This document shows, in pieces, positions 21,565 to 29,911 of a stretch of 64,000 nt of DNA. Origin of the DNA: Flavobacterium cupriresistens (GTDB lineage: Bacteria; Bacteroidota; Bacteroidia; Flavobacteriales; Flavobacteriaceae). The stretch lies in contig NZ_CP087134.1 of the NCBI RefSeq assembly GCF_020911925.1, positions 992,001-1,056,000 on the forward strand. Direction: 5' to 3'. Within the stretch, counting starts at the first letter, position 1; every line of letters starts with the position of its first letter. Made by a program: the position numbers and the translations under genes. Under the pieces are notes generated by a model. That model did no database searches and was not told the origin of the DNA. It worked only from the letters and a program-made list of their open reading frames with translations.

Positions 21565-23034
21565 TTATTTTATCACAGTTATTGATCCTTTTTTATCACC
21601 CGAGCTGGATTTAATGACGTAGTAATAAACAGGATTAACATTTTTAAAATCTTTTATAAACGAATTGAATTCGGGATCGTAATTACTTCCAACATCATCA
21701 TACATTACTTCTCCGTTTGAACTCAAAATTGTAATTTTTGTATCAGGCGTTTTGTATACTTCCGGTACATTCCAATAAGGAGAACTACTACTTAGTTTCA
21801 CAATATTTGGAACAACATTCGTTTTTGCATCTTCCTCAGAAGTAACTCTGAATGCAAATTCTTTAGAAGAAATACAGCCTGAAGACTGTGAAATTTTTGC
21901 TCTGTAGCTACCTCTTACCGCTATCTGATAGGTATCTGTGTTAGCACCATCAATAAGATTGTTATTTAGATACCACTCGTAAGTTGGATTGGTCGCATCA
22001 GAAGTTATGGACACTTTTAAAGTTTCGCCAGCTTTAAGTTTATAGGTATCTGCCACATCAATACTGGCAGAAAAACTATTGCTTTTTAAGTCGATAGTTC
22101 CATTAGCCACACATCCTCCAAAATCTACTGCAACCGAATATAATCCGCTTTCATTTGCATTGATAGAACGTGTTGTTTGTCCTGCTAATACTTTACCATC
22201 TTTACTCCAAACATAACTGTTTCCTGAAGTAGCAGTCAAAACTGTACCCGCTCCGCTGGAACAAAAAGGATTCCCTAAACTTGAGGTTACTGAAACCGCT
22301 GAACCGGAACCTGATGACGAAACTGTCACACGGTTTGAATATGATTCAGAACTACAAGTTCCATAATTTGTTTCTACATAATAAACTCCCTCGGCAGTTA
22401 CGCTGTAACTAGGACCGGTCGCAGCAGCGACTAAGGTTGGAGGCACAGAAACGCCATTATCTTTGTACCAGTTATAGGTTAAAAAATCATACTTTAAAGG
22501 AGATTCATTTAAAGGATCTGCTCGATCAGGATCAATCGTTAACAAATAACTTCCTCCCGCACAAAATGTAGCGGTTCCTTTAAAGTTATTTATAGTATAC
22601 TGATTGTCATGTGCTTTAAAATAAATTGGGAACGCCGTTTTATGAGCAAATGAAGTGAATTTAGGACTTGCATAACCGGCAGTTGAAACTCTAAGACTAT
22701 AAGTATCCGATCCCTTAAGGGTTGAAGGAACCGCAAATTTTATTGTTTTCTGAGTAGGAGTATCGTTTATAACAGGCAGAATTGTAGCAGCAGGAATTAC
22801 CGTTACAAAATTATCGGTAGATAACTCAACTGTAAACTCTGTTCCTGCCGGAAACCCACTATAGGTAAAAGTGGCATTATATTCATTGTGCACCGTACCC
22901 GCACAAATCCTATCAAAAGATAGTATTTCCGGGTTTACAACTTTCGTTTGAGCAAACAAACTCGAGTTGGCACAGAATAACATGCCAAATAAAAGAAAAA
23001 ATTTGGTAAAAATTAGAGTAGTTTTTTGAATCAT
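21565..23034 (-). CDS. sprC: SprC-like secreted protein with Ig-like domains and T9SS type B C-terminal domain
   Basis: The 489-residue protein has a signal peptide (about 1-29, ending SLFAQ) and several Ig/PKD-like beta domains with paired Cys (FCAGGSYLLTI, FCSSGAGTVLTATSGNSYVWSKDG, YEWYLNNNLIDGANTDTYQI). It ends in a domain typical of T9SS type B (gliding-associated) sorting sequences (YWNVPEVYKTPDTKITILSS ... KGSITVIK). It is therefore expected to be exported by T9SS and to act with SprB/SprD at the surface. The ATG overlaps the stop of the upstream 138-residue gene (ATGA), and the SprD-like gene starts 1 bp downstream, so these genes are one coupled transcript. Gene order small gene - this - PorP/SprF - giant adhesin matches the F. 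johnsoniae sprC-sprD-sprB arrangement; that comparison is from memory. Confidence 0.65.
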   Translation of the reverse strand: MIQKTTLIFTKFFLLFGMLFCANSSLFAQTKVVNPEILSFDRICAGTVHNEYNATFTYSGFPAGTEFTVELSTDNFVTVIPAATILPVINDTPTQKTIKFAVPSTLKGSDTYSLRVSTAGYASPKFTSFAHKTAFPIYFKAHDNQYTINNFKGTATFCAGGSYLLTIDPDRADPLNESPLKYDFLTYNWYKDNGVSVPPTLVAAATGPSYSVTAEGVYYVETNYGTCSSESYSNRVTVSSSGSGSAVSVTSSLGNPFCSSGAGTVLTATSGNSYVWSKDGKVLAGQTTRSINANESGLYSVAVDFGGCVANGTIDLKSNSFSASIDVADTYKLKAGETLKVSITSDATNPTYEWYLNNNLIDGANTDTYQIAVRGSYRAKISQSSGCISSKEFAFRVTSEEDAKTNVVPNIVKLSSSSPYWNVPEVYKTPDTKITILSSNGEVMYDDVGSNYDPEFNSFIKDFKNVNPVYYYVIKSSSGDKKGSITVIK

Positions 23035-23447
23035 ATAGTGCGTGTTCTGGCTAAATCTATATCTTCAAAAAACAAAATGTTTATAAATGATTCTGAAAAA
23101 TCATATCTGTAATTCTCAATAATATCTTTTGCAAGTACTGAATAAGTAGCAGCTATTGATGAATTCTCTTCACATTTAAAAGTAATTAGATTACACTCAC
23201 CAGTTGTAGCAAGGCTATCCTTGGGGATGGATAGCCCTTCTATAAACTGATTAGAATCAGTATCTAATTGGCTGATACGTTGCTCAGCTATATCTTTGTT
23301 TTGGTCAAGCGTTGACGCTGTCTTTTTACATTTATTAAGTACAGAAAAAGTAGGTTCTTCTATTGTACTTTGTGCATATAGACTTAATGTCATAGGCAAA
23401 GCCAAAAATATAATACAAGTAAAATATTTTTTTATTGTTGGGGCCAT
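23031..23447 (-). CDS. Small secreted protein of the spr locus, function unknown
   Basis: The 138-residue protein has a basic N-terminus and hydrophobic stretch (KKYFTCIIFLALPMTLSLYAQ) that looks like a signal peptide cleaved near residue 26. The mature part is acidic and contains four Cys (NKCKK, GECNLITFKCEE), which could form disulfides outside the cytoplasm. I recognise no domain. Its stop codon overlaps the start of the SprC-like gene by 4 bp (ATGA), so the two are translationally coupled. Gene order suggests a role in the gliding/adhesin system. In F. johnsoniae two rem genes precede sprC in the same operon, and this may be a counterpart of one of them, but I cannot confirm that from sequence alone. 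Confidence 0.7.
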   Translation of the reverse strand: MAPTIKKYFTCIIFLALPMTLSLYAQSTIEEPTFSVLNKCKKTASTLDQNKDIAEQRISQLDTDSNQFIEGLSIPKDSLATTGECNLITFKCEENSSIAATYSVLAKDIIENYRYDFSESFINILFFEDIDLARTRTI

Positions 23448-23552
23448 TATATTATGATCTTTATTTGAGTCCGATTTAAGACGAATACATAAATTGTGTC
23501 TGGGGACTTAATTAATAAAATTTACGCTCTAAAATAAAAATCTATGTCTTAT

Positions 23553-24845
23553 CTATCTGTTTCCGCTAGAAGCCGTAATCTTTCCTAATTGTAGTCTGAA
23601 ATCAGGTTTCTTTGGGTTAAAGATGTCAATAAATGTCTCTTTGTTATCACTTTGTGAATACACGTTAAAGAATACGCTATTACCATACCAGCTCTCTAAA
23701 TCTTCATTGTTAGAATTGTATTCTGTAAAGATATTTCCGTTACATAGGTTGAAATACATTTCTTCAAATCTGATTTTTTTAAGATTGGCATCATTAATCT
23801 CTGTTTTACTGTCTAATAATACAGCTGGATTAAATCCGGAGATCACGCTACGTTTCATTTCAAGTGATGCAGTTTCTGCAACATAAATAGCTTCTTTTAC
23901 TAAACCAGACTGAATGTCAGCTTTAATATTTTCACTATCGTTAAGCATTGTAATATTCGAAGCAACTACTAAAGTAGGTTTTTTAGTAAAATCTGTTTCG
24001 CTTTTCTTATCGTATGTTCTAACCTCCATACAACGAGATCCGTCTTTTGTACTAGACAAATAAGAAGATCTGATTGCTAATGAGTTGTATAAACGACATT
24101 GAACTCCTTGTGTGAATTTAAAATCATCATTGATTGATTTATAAGAAACCAATTTAGTTGCATTTAAGTCTCCACCATAGAAAGCAAATGAATTACCACC
24201 TGAGTAGCTAACCATTACGTTTTCAATTATTGTTTTGTTTCCAACACCTGCAACAGTTAATCCGTTGAAAGAATCTAAACCTTTTACTTTTTTCCCTGCG
24301 AATTCGATTCTAACGAATCTTAAAATTCCTGAGTTACCGGCAACATTATCACCACCATAAGTAGTAAGAGTAGGATCAAGATCAAGGTTGTAAGAACCGG
24401 CGTTTCCGAATTTATTAATTGGAGAATCACCAAGAATTACAAGTCCTCCCCAATCACCAGCTTTTTTCTGGCTACGGTTTGAAGTAAATACAATAGGATC
24501 AGTTTCTAATCCGTCTGCAATAATTGATGCACCTTTTGTAACTACCAATGTTCCTTTAGTTTCGAAATCACCAATGATTAACGTACCAGGTTCAATAGTT
24601 AAAACAGCATTATTAGTAACATAAACGTTTCCTTGTAAAACATAAACATTCCTTTTCATCAATTTTGTATTAACAGAAATGTTTCCTGCTAAAATTTGAT
24701 TTGCTTCTCCATAGTCTACTTTGTTAGGCTTAAATTCGGTCCAGTTATTCAACCAATTGTTGTAGCCCATAATTCCTTTCTCTTGCTGAGCACTCATACT
24801 GGTTACTGTCAAAAGGATGCAGATGATTTGAGTAATTTTTTTCAT
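23553..24845 (-). CDS. Secreted beta-helix-like protein upstream of the spr genes
   Basis: The 430-residue product has a signal peptide (about 1-19, MKKITQIICILLTVTSMSAQ). It then shows short alternating hydrophobic strands with Asn/Gly turns (VYVLQGNVYVTNNAVLTIEP, GTLIIGDFETKGTLVVTKGA), the look of a right-handed parallel beta-helix like those of surface adhesins and pectate-lyase-fold proteins. The motif PIVFTSNRSQKKAGDWGGLV is shared by a family of Bacteroidota surface proteins annotated only as hypothetical. No T9SS C-terminal domain is evident. It lies 105 bp upstream of the 138-residue gene on the same strand with no clear terminator between, so it probably belongs to the spr transcript. 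Enzymatic function is not supported by any visible catalytic motif. Confidence 0.75.
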   Translation of the reverse strand: MKKITQIICILLTVTSMSAQQEKGIMGYNNWLNNWTEFKPNKVDYGEANQILAGNISVNTKLMKRNVYVLQGNVYVTNNAVLTIEPGTLIIGDFETKGTLVVTKGASIIADGLETDPIVFTSNRSQKKAGDWGGLVILGDSPINKFGNAGSYNLDLDPTLTTYGGDNVAGNSGILRFVRIEFAGKKVKGLDSFNGLTVAGVGNKTIIENVMVSYSGGNSFAFYGGDLNATKLVSYKSINDDFKFTQGVQCRLYNSLAIRSSYLSSTKDGSRCMEVRTYDKKSETDFTKKPTLVVASNITMLNDSENIKADIQSGLVKEAIYVAETASLEMKRSVISGFNPAVLLDSKTEINDANLKKIRFEEMYFNLCNGNIFTEYNSNNEDLESWYGNSVFFNVYSQSDNKETFIDIFNPKKPDFRLQLGKITASSGNR

Positions 24846-25221
24846 GATAAGGGGGTATTACGGTTAATAATAAATTTGGGTATGCGTATGCGTAATATGA
24901 TAAAAACTCATCTCGAATTATCTGATCGTAATCAGGATGCTTCGAGAACGAGTTGTTATTTGTACTTCTACTTTTAAAATTTTATGAAACTCTAACAGAT
25001 CAAAGATTTACATTGTTTTATGGCTCGCTTAGAGTAAGAGCTTCAAGCACAATGTTTTACAGTACTTTAACACTTCTTTTTCTCTTTACAAATGAACTTA
25101 AAAAATCAATACTAAGTTTATACAAACAAACAACTGAGTTGTTATAGTTTATACTCGTCACCATATTAATCATTTAACAAGTAAAATACTTTGACAAAAA
25201 GGTTTCAGAAATTTTAAAATA
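24846..25221 (-). other. 376-bp non-coding gap between two minus-strand genes
   Basis: No credible gene on either strand; the plus-strand ORFs here have no family signature. A near-consensus minus-strand -7 element (AATCTTTG) lies around 25000 without a convincing -33 partner. It may be a long leader of the 430-residue gene. Confidence 0.4.
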
Positions 25222-25674
25222 TTACATTTCGTTCAATTCGTTGAACTCATGTAAAGACTTTAATGTGCTTTCGTAAAATAAAATGGCTGCGATTAGATTT
25301 CCTTTATCAGAATATGGCATCATTTTTCTTTGGAATTCAACTGTAGTGTCCAAAAACGTAGCAGTTCCAGTTGCCTGAGAATCCAATACTTTTTTGTGCT
25401 CACTGTCGTCCGGAATACCTAAGTCTGCCATCGTAACACCTGGTTTAGTCACCAATGCAATGTAAGGGAGAGTTTTAACTAGTACTTTAATACGCTCGAT
25501 ATACAGTTCCAAAAGTTCACCTTTTTGCATACCACTCAATTCTTTTTGATCGTGATACTTGCGAATAAGCGCTGTTGTACTGATTATACTTCTAGGAGCA
25601 TTCTTAGCCTGGGCAGAAATTGCTCCAGTTGTCATTAAACAAAATAAACTTAAAAAAATAATTTTCCCTTTCAT
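25222..25674 (-). CDS. Small secreted protein, function unknown
   Basis: The 150-residue protein has a signal peptide (MKGKIIFLSLFCLMTTGAIS, cleaved near SAQA). A mostly alpha-helical mature part follows (LIRKYHDQKELSGMQKGELL, LYIERIKVLVKTLPYIALV). There are no Cys and no catalytic motif. It resembles small periplasmic helical proteins that are annotated hypothetical in Flavobacterium. It precedes the spr locus on the same strand but is separated by 376 bp, so it may be a separate unit. A strong promoter of the Bacteroidota type lies 33-62 bp upstream of its ATG. Whether it works with the gliding proteins is unknown; position is the only hint. Confidence 0.7.
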   Translation of the reverse strand: MKGKIIFLSLFCLMTTGAISAQAKNAPRSIISTTALIRKYHDQKELSGMQKGELLELYIERIKVLVKTLPYIALVTKPGVTMADLGIPDDSEHKKVLDSQATGTATFLDTTVEFQRKMMPYSDKGNLIAAILFYESTLKSLHEFNELNEM

Positions 25675-25706
25675 AGATTCTTATTAAAATTGGTTGTTGA
25701 TGAAAA

Positions 25707-25736
25707 CAAAAATATGTAAATTATGTTAAAACGCAA
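25707..25736 (-). promoter_or_regulatory. Bacteroidota-type promoter for the 150-residue secreted protein gene
   Basis: Minus strand reads TTG (25736-25734), 19 bases, then TATTTTTG (25714-25707), matching the TTG / TAnnTTTG consensus. The start codon is at 25674, giving a leader of roughly 25-30 nt. Confidence 0.65.
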
Positions 25737-26079
25737 CTTTAATATTTTCTTTTTTGAAAAATTAAGCTTTTACATCGTCCGAAAAACTGCCGTATGTCGA
25801 GAAAATATGCGTTTTAGCGAGTTTTTTGTTAATTTTGTTAAAATATATATTTGTAGGAATTGACTTTATATATGGTCTTCTTTACGCATTATTGTAGGTA
25901 AAAAAAAGATATGTTTTAAATATTTTTATAAAAACTATTAACAAAAAACCATTAATATCTCACCAAATCCCACCCAGTACTTACCCAAGACGAGCCAAAA
26001 AAAATAAACAATTTAACAAAACGCTGTCTGTTAAAAATAAAAAAACAGAAACATAATTAATCTTTAATTCCGAAAATTT

Positions 26080-26107
26080 TTGACTACATCATTTTCTTCT
26101 ATCTTTG
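26080..26107 (+). promoter_or_regulatory. Promoter of holB; predicted leaderless transcript
   Basis: TTG at 26080-26082, 17 bases, TATCTTTG at 26100-26107. The ATG of holB begins at 26112, only four bases after the -7 element, where transcription would normally start. The mRNA is therefore expected to have no or almost no leader. Confidence 0.65.
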
Positions 26108-26111
26108 CTAC

Positions 26112-27260
26112 ATGCAATTTTCTCAAATTTTAGGTCAAGATTACATCAAAAGTCACTTGATACAAAGTGCATCTTCCGGAAGAATTCCGCACGCACAATT
26201 ATTTGTCGGGCCGGAAGGAAGTGGTACGCTATCAACTGCTATTGCTTACGCGCAATATATTTTATGTAACAATACGGGCACTGAAAACTCAAACGGAAAT
26301 GATTCCTGTAATCTCAAATTCCAAAACCTTTCACATCCCGATCTCCATTTTATTTATCCAACCGTCACCACCGAAGATGTAAAAACGAAACCCAAAAGTT
26401 TAGATTTTATTCAGGACTGGCGCTCCTTTATACAAGAAATGCCTTACGGAGGCTTATTCGATTGGTATAAAATTTTGGGTGTTCAAAACAAACAAGGAGA
26501 AATCAGAGTCGAAGACGCACAGGAAGTTTTGAAATCACTTGCCTTAAAATCGTACGAAGGCGGTTATAAAATTATGATTATCTGGATGGCCGATAAAATG
26601 AATATCGCTGCTTCAAATAAATTATTAAAACTTCTCGAAGAGCCTTCAGATAAAACTATTTTTATACTGATCTCTGAAAATGAAGAAGATATCATTCAAA
26701 CAATCCGTTCTCGTTGTCAGGTGATTCATTTTAACGGATTACCCGAAAAGGTGATCGCTGAAGCCTTGGTTGCTAAAGAAAATATCGATTCTAATTTAGC
26801 TTTAAAAATCGCACATCAGGCGCAGGGAAATTTTAGTAAAGCACTTTCTATACTCAAAGAAGATGACTCGGAATATCCTTTTGAACAATGGTTTGTCAAT
26901 TGGGTTCGTGCTGCTTTCAGAGCCAAAGGTAATGCCGCTGCCATTCAGGATTTAATTTCCTGGAGCGAAGAAATAGCCGCTCTTGGACGTGAAAGTCAGA
27001 AGAAATTTATCCAGTACTGTATCGAAATGTTCCGACAGGCGCTTTTACTTAATTATCAGGCACCAAGCCTCGTTTACATTGAGCCGAAAGTAGATAAATT
27101 CAAACTCGAAAATTTTGCTCCATTTGTTAACGGAAACAATATTCATGACATTTTTAAAGAACTTTCGGAGGCGATGTATCACATTGAACGGAATGGAAAT
27201 GCAAAAATAATTTTAACAGATCTATCTATAAAACTCACACGTTTAATTCACAAAAAATAA
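26112..27260 (+). CDS. holB: DNA polymerase III subunit delta prime
   Basis: A clamp-loader subunit of the replicative polymerase that helps load the beta sliding clamp. The 382-residue protein starts MQFSQILGQDYIKSHLIQSA, the usual beginning of bacterial delta prime. It has a degenerate P-loop (GPEGSGTLSTA, residues about 34-44, lacking the Lys), as is normal for a non-ATPase subunit. It also has LLKLLEEPSDKTIFILIS followed by the arginine-finger SRC motif (TIRSRCQVIHF). The Cys cluster of the zinc module is reduced to two visible Cys. The start is supported by homologous N-termini and by the promoter immediately upstream. A DoxX-like gene follows within a few bases and is probably co-transcribed. 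High certainty. Confidence 0.93.
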   Translation: MQFSQILGQDYIKSHLIQSASSGRIPHAQLFVGPEGSGTLSTAIAYAQYILCNNTGTENSNGNDSCNLKFQNLSHPDLHFIYPTVTTEDVKTKPKSLDFIQDWRSFIQEMPYGGLFDWYKILGVQNKQGEIRVEDAQEVLKSLALKSYEGGYKIMIIWMADKMNIAASNKLLKLLEEPSDKTIFILISENEEDIIQTIRSRCQVIHFNGLPEKVIAEALVAKENIDSNLALKIAHQAQGNFSKALSILKEDDSEYPFEQWFVNWVRAAFRAKGNAAAIQDLISWSEEIAALGRESQKKFIQYCIEMFRQALLLNYQAPSLVYIEPKVDKFKLENFAPFVNGNNIHDIFKELSEAMYHIERNGNAKIILTDLSIKLTRLIHKK

Positions 27261-27267
27261 TTTGCTA

Positions 27268-27651
27268 ATGAACAATACTGCCACAATTTTACTGTTGGTT
27301 TTTCTGGCCTTAACTTTTTTGCAATCCGGTTATGAAAAAGTTTTCTACTGGAAGGATAATGTTTCCTGGTTGAAGGAGCATTTTTCCAAAACAATCTTAA
27401 AAAATCAAGTACCACTAGCCCTCTTTCACCTTTTAATTTTAGAATTAATTTCGGGAATTTTATGCGTGGTTGGTGTCATACAATTGCTTACAGACAGCGG
27501 TCGTGAATTTGGCTTCTACGGCGCTATTTTCTCTTGTATTTGTTTGCTAATGATGCTCTTCGGTCAACGATTAGCCAAGGATTATGATGGTGCAAGAACC
27601 ATTGTTATCTATTTTATTCCGGCAGTTATGGCGGTATATTGGCTGAATTAA
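27268..27651 (+). CDS. DoxX-like integral membrane protein
   Basis: A 127-residue protein with four predicted membrane helices: TATILLLVFLALTFLQSGYE, LALFHLLILELISGILCVVG, GAIFSCICLLMMLFG and IVIYFIPAVMAVYWL. The pattern F-LQSGYEK-F after helix 1 is typical of DoxX/DoxD-type quinol- or redox-associated membrane proteins, whose exact function is usually unknown. The reading frame can be extended upstream to a TTG at 27262, but the ATG at 27268 is preferred; it lies 7 bp after the holB stop. It is probably expressed by read-through from holB. The family call is moderate and no specific function is claimed. Confidence 0.75.
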   Translation: MNNTATILLLVFLALTFLQSGYEKVFYWKDNVSWLKEHFSKTILKNQVPLALFHLLILELISGILCVVGVIQLLTDSGREFGFYGAIFSCICLLMMLFGQRLAKDYDGARTIVIYFIPAVMAVYWLN

Positions 27652-27659
27652 ATCTGCCA

Positions 27660-27897
27660 AGTCCTATTTTACATAATGTTTGAATAGGTAAGATAAAACA
27701 TCAAATCCAAAAAAGTCTATTTATGCACTTTGATAAAGATTTGCTAACCTAACTCAATTATGAGGAAAAAAAGCCACAGAATAAAGGATTAAAATGATTA
27801 AATAATCTGTGCAAATCCTTTTAATCAGTGGCAAAAAAAACAATTAGTGCCAATTCGTGAAATTCGTGGCAAAAAAATAAATTTTTACATTAAAAAA
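27660..27897 (+). repeat. Gene-free region with the 'AATTCGTGGC' intergenic repeat phrase
   Basis: Contains an imperfect hairpin (GGATTAAAATGATT ... AATCCTTTTAATC, about 27786-27825) and the phrase TTAGTGCCAATTCGTGAAAT continuing to TTCGTGGC (27844-27870). The same wording (TTAGTG, AATTCGTGGC) recurs in the array at 62.1-64.0 kb. Confidence 0.6.
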
Positions 27898-28407
27898 ATG
27901 AAATCAAAACATCCTGCAGAATCTCTAACTATTTTAACCGATTTAGTTTTACCAAGTGAAACAAATCCTTTGAATAACCTTTTTGGTGGTGAACTTTTGG
28001 CCCGAATGGACCGTGCGGCAAGTATCGCAGCCCGAAGACATTCGCGTCGAATTGTAGTAACAGCTTCTGTAAATCACGTTGCTTTTAACAGAGCTATTTC
28101 TTTAGGCAGCGTTGTTACCGTTGAAGCAAAAGTATCCCGTTCTTTCAAGAGTTCTATGGAAGTTTTTATAGACGTTTGGGTAGAAGACCGCGAATCTGGA
28201 AACAGAACAAAAGCCAACGAAGCCATTTACACCTTTGTTGCGGTTGACGATACCGGCAGACCGGTTGAAGTTCCGGCGATCGAACCTGAAACGGAACTTG
28301 AAAAACAGCGTTATGATGCTGCTTTACGTCGTAAACAACTGAGTTTGTTGCTTGCCGGTAAAATAAAAGCTGAGGAAGCTACAGAACTAAAAGCATTGTT
28401 TTTATAG
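27898..28407 (+). CDS. Acyl-CoA thioesterase, hotdog fold
   Basis: Hydrolyses acyl-CoA to free fatty acid and CoA in the cytoplasm. The 169-residue protein has the typical hotdog signature NPLNNLFGGELLARMDRAAS (Asn and Asp of the active site, central helix). SVNHVAFNRAISLGSVVTVE and a conserved C-terminal EANEAIYTFVAVD-like segment follow (residues about 95-125), as in the YciA/BFIT-type thioesterases of Bacteroidota. The frame is open to a GTG at 27847, but that codon lies in an intergenic repeat. MKSKHPAESLTILTDLVLPS at 27898 is the natural beginning. It stands alone on the plus strand between holB-doxX and recA. The substrate chain length cannot be told from sequence. Confidence 0.85.
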   Translation: MKSKHPAESLTILTDLVLPSETNPLNNLFGGELLARMDRAASIAARRHSRRIVVTASVNHVAFNRAISLGSVVTVEAKVSRSFKSSMEVFIDVWVEDRESGNRTKANEAIYTFVAVDDTGRPVEVPAIEPETELEKQRYDAALRRKQLSLLLAGKIKAEEATELKALFL

Positions 28408-28538
28408 CAATAAAACAACGTTGTAACTTCAAAAAAAAGAAGTATTTTTACAAAATTACAAGCCCTTTCAAATCTAAATCAAGACGTAATTTGCGATTTT
28501 GATTGGCTTTGAAAAAGAAAAAAATTATAACAATTTAG

Positions 28539-29558
28539 ATGAAAGAAAAGATGAGTTCAGACAAAGAGGCCAAATTAAAAGCGCTACAACTTACGCTTGA
28601 CAAACTTGATAAAACTTACGGAAAAGGAACCGTAATGAAAATGGGCGACAAAGCCATTGTAGAGGTAGAAACCATTTCTTCTGGCTCTCTTGGTGTTGAT
28701 TTAGCTCTTGGGGTAAATGGTTACCCAAGAGGAAGGATCATTGAAATTTACGGGCCAGAATCGTCCGGTAAAACCACACTTACCTTACACGCGATTGCCG
28801 AAGCTCAAAAAGCGGGCGGAATTGCTGCTTTTATAGATGCTGAGCATGCTTTTGACAGAAATTATGCTGAAAAATTAGGCGTTGACATTGAAAACTTAAT
28901 TATTTCTCAACCGGATAATGGAGAGCAAGCTTTAGAAATTGCAGAAAACCTGATTCGTTCAGGAGCAATTGATATTGTGGTAATTGACTCGGTTGCAGCC
29001 TTGACCCCAAAAAGTGAAATTGAAGGAGAAATGGGAGATTCAAAAATGGGTCTTCACGCTCGTTTAATGTCTCAGGCCTTAAGAAAATTAACCGGAACGA
29101 TCAGCAAAACAAACTGTACGGTTTTCTTCATCAACCAGTTGAGAGAGAAAATTGGTGTAATGTTCGGAAATCCGGAAACTACAACAGGTGGTAACGCCCT
29201 AAAATTCTACGCTTCGGTACGTATTGATATTCGTCGTTCTTCACAAATTAAAGACGGAGAAAATGTAATCGGAAACAGAACCAAAGTAAAAATCGTTAAA
29301 AACAAAGTAGCTCCACCTTTCAAAACTGCCGAATTTGACATCATGTATGGCGAAGGAGTTTCAAAAACAGGAGAAATTTTAGATTTAGCTGTTGAATTTG
29401 AGATCGTTAAAAAAGCAGGATCATGGTTCAGCTATGGCGATACTAAATTAGGTCAGGGACGTGATGCCGTTAAGTCTTTAATTAAAGATAATCCGGAATT
29501 AGCTGACGAATTAGAAGCAAAAATTAAAGCGCACATTAAAGAATTAGCTAACGCATAA
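28539..29558 (+). CDS. recA: Recombinase RecA
   Basis: RecA forms the ATP-dependent filament on single-stranded DNA for homologous recombination and SOS induction. The 339-residue protein shows Walker A GPESSGKT at residues 72-79 and Walker B ([14 protein letters not shown]). It also has the L1/L2 regions with [17 protein letters not shown] and [20 protein letters not shown], and a short acidic C-terminal domain. The second Met (28551, [10 protein letters not shown]) may be the real start, since many Flavobacterium RecA begin there. A strong rho-independent terminator follows at 29597-29632. No LexA box could be recognised upstream. Certain identification. Confidence 0.98.
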   Translation: MKEKMSSDKEAKLKALQLTLDKLDKTYGKGTVMKMGDKAIVEVETISSGSLGVDLALGVNGYPRGRIIEIYGPESSGKTTLTLHAIAEAQKAGGIAAFIDAEHAFDRNYAEKLGVDIENLIISQPDNGEQALEIAENLIRSGAIDIVVIDSVAALTPKSEIEGEMGDSKMGLHARLMSQALRKLTGTISKTNCTVFFINQLREKIGVMFGNPETTTGGNALKFYASVRIDIRRSSQIKDGENVIGNRTKVKIVKNKVAPPFKTAEFDIMYGEGVSKTGEILDLAVEFEIVKKAGSWFSYGDTKLGQGRDAVKSLIKDNPELADELEAKIKAHIKELANA

Positions 29559-29596
29559 AACGTTACAAATCTGATTGTTGCAGATTCTTATACTAT

Positions 29597-29632
29597 AAAC
29601 CCGACCGTTCTAAAAGCGGTCGGGTTTTTTAT
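29597..29632 (+). terminator. Rho-independent terminator of recA
   Basis: Stem AAACCCGACCG / CGGTCGGGTTT (29597-29607 with 29617-29627), 9-base loop, followed by TTTTTT. It lies 39 bp after the recA stop. Confidence 0.9.
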
Positions 29633-29856
29633 TTTGAAAAAAAACGGAAAAAAATCTACTTCTTGACGCAACCATTTTCCTTTTTGTTCATCTAATCATT
29701 ATCATGTGACTTTTATTACAAGTTAAAAATCTAATTACCAAGGCTATTTCCTTTAAAACAATTAAGGAAAAAACTAAAAAGCAATTGATTTTGATTTCGA
29801 TAAAAGTATTGATAAAATAAGATTTTGAATATAAAAGGGGTTTTAAATTCAAAAGA

Positions 29857-29890
29857 AAACCCGGCATGATTCATACTCAATGCCGGGTTT
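29857..29890 (-). terminator. Rho-independent terminator of plsC
   Basis: Inverted repeat AAACCCGGCA (29857-29866) / TGCCGGGTTT (29881-29890), loop of 14. Read on the minus strand it ends GGGTTTTCTTTT. It lies 21 bp beyond the plsC stop. Confidence 0.8.
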
Positions 29891-29911
29891 AATATTTAAT
29901 TCTTTTTACTT

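Larger units (their letters stand above)
29559..29911. other. 353-bp gap between recA and plsC with two facing terminators
   Basis: Holds the recA terminator, about 220 bp of AT-rich sequence without a recognisable gene or promoter, and the plsC terminator. Nothing else was seen. Confidence 0.6.

Noticed and set aside
24953..25147. 64-codon plus-strand ORF between the 430- and 150-residue genes
   Set aside because: No family resemblance, no promoter, and AT-rich random look.
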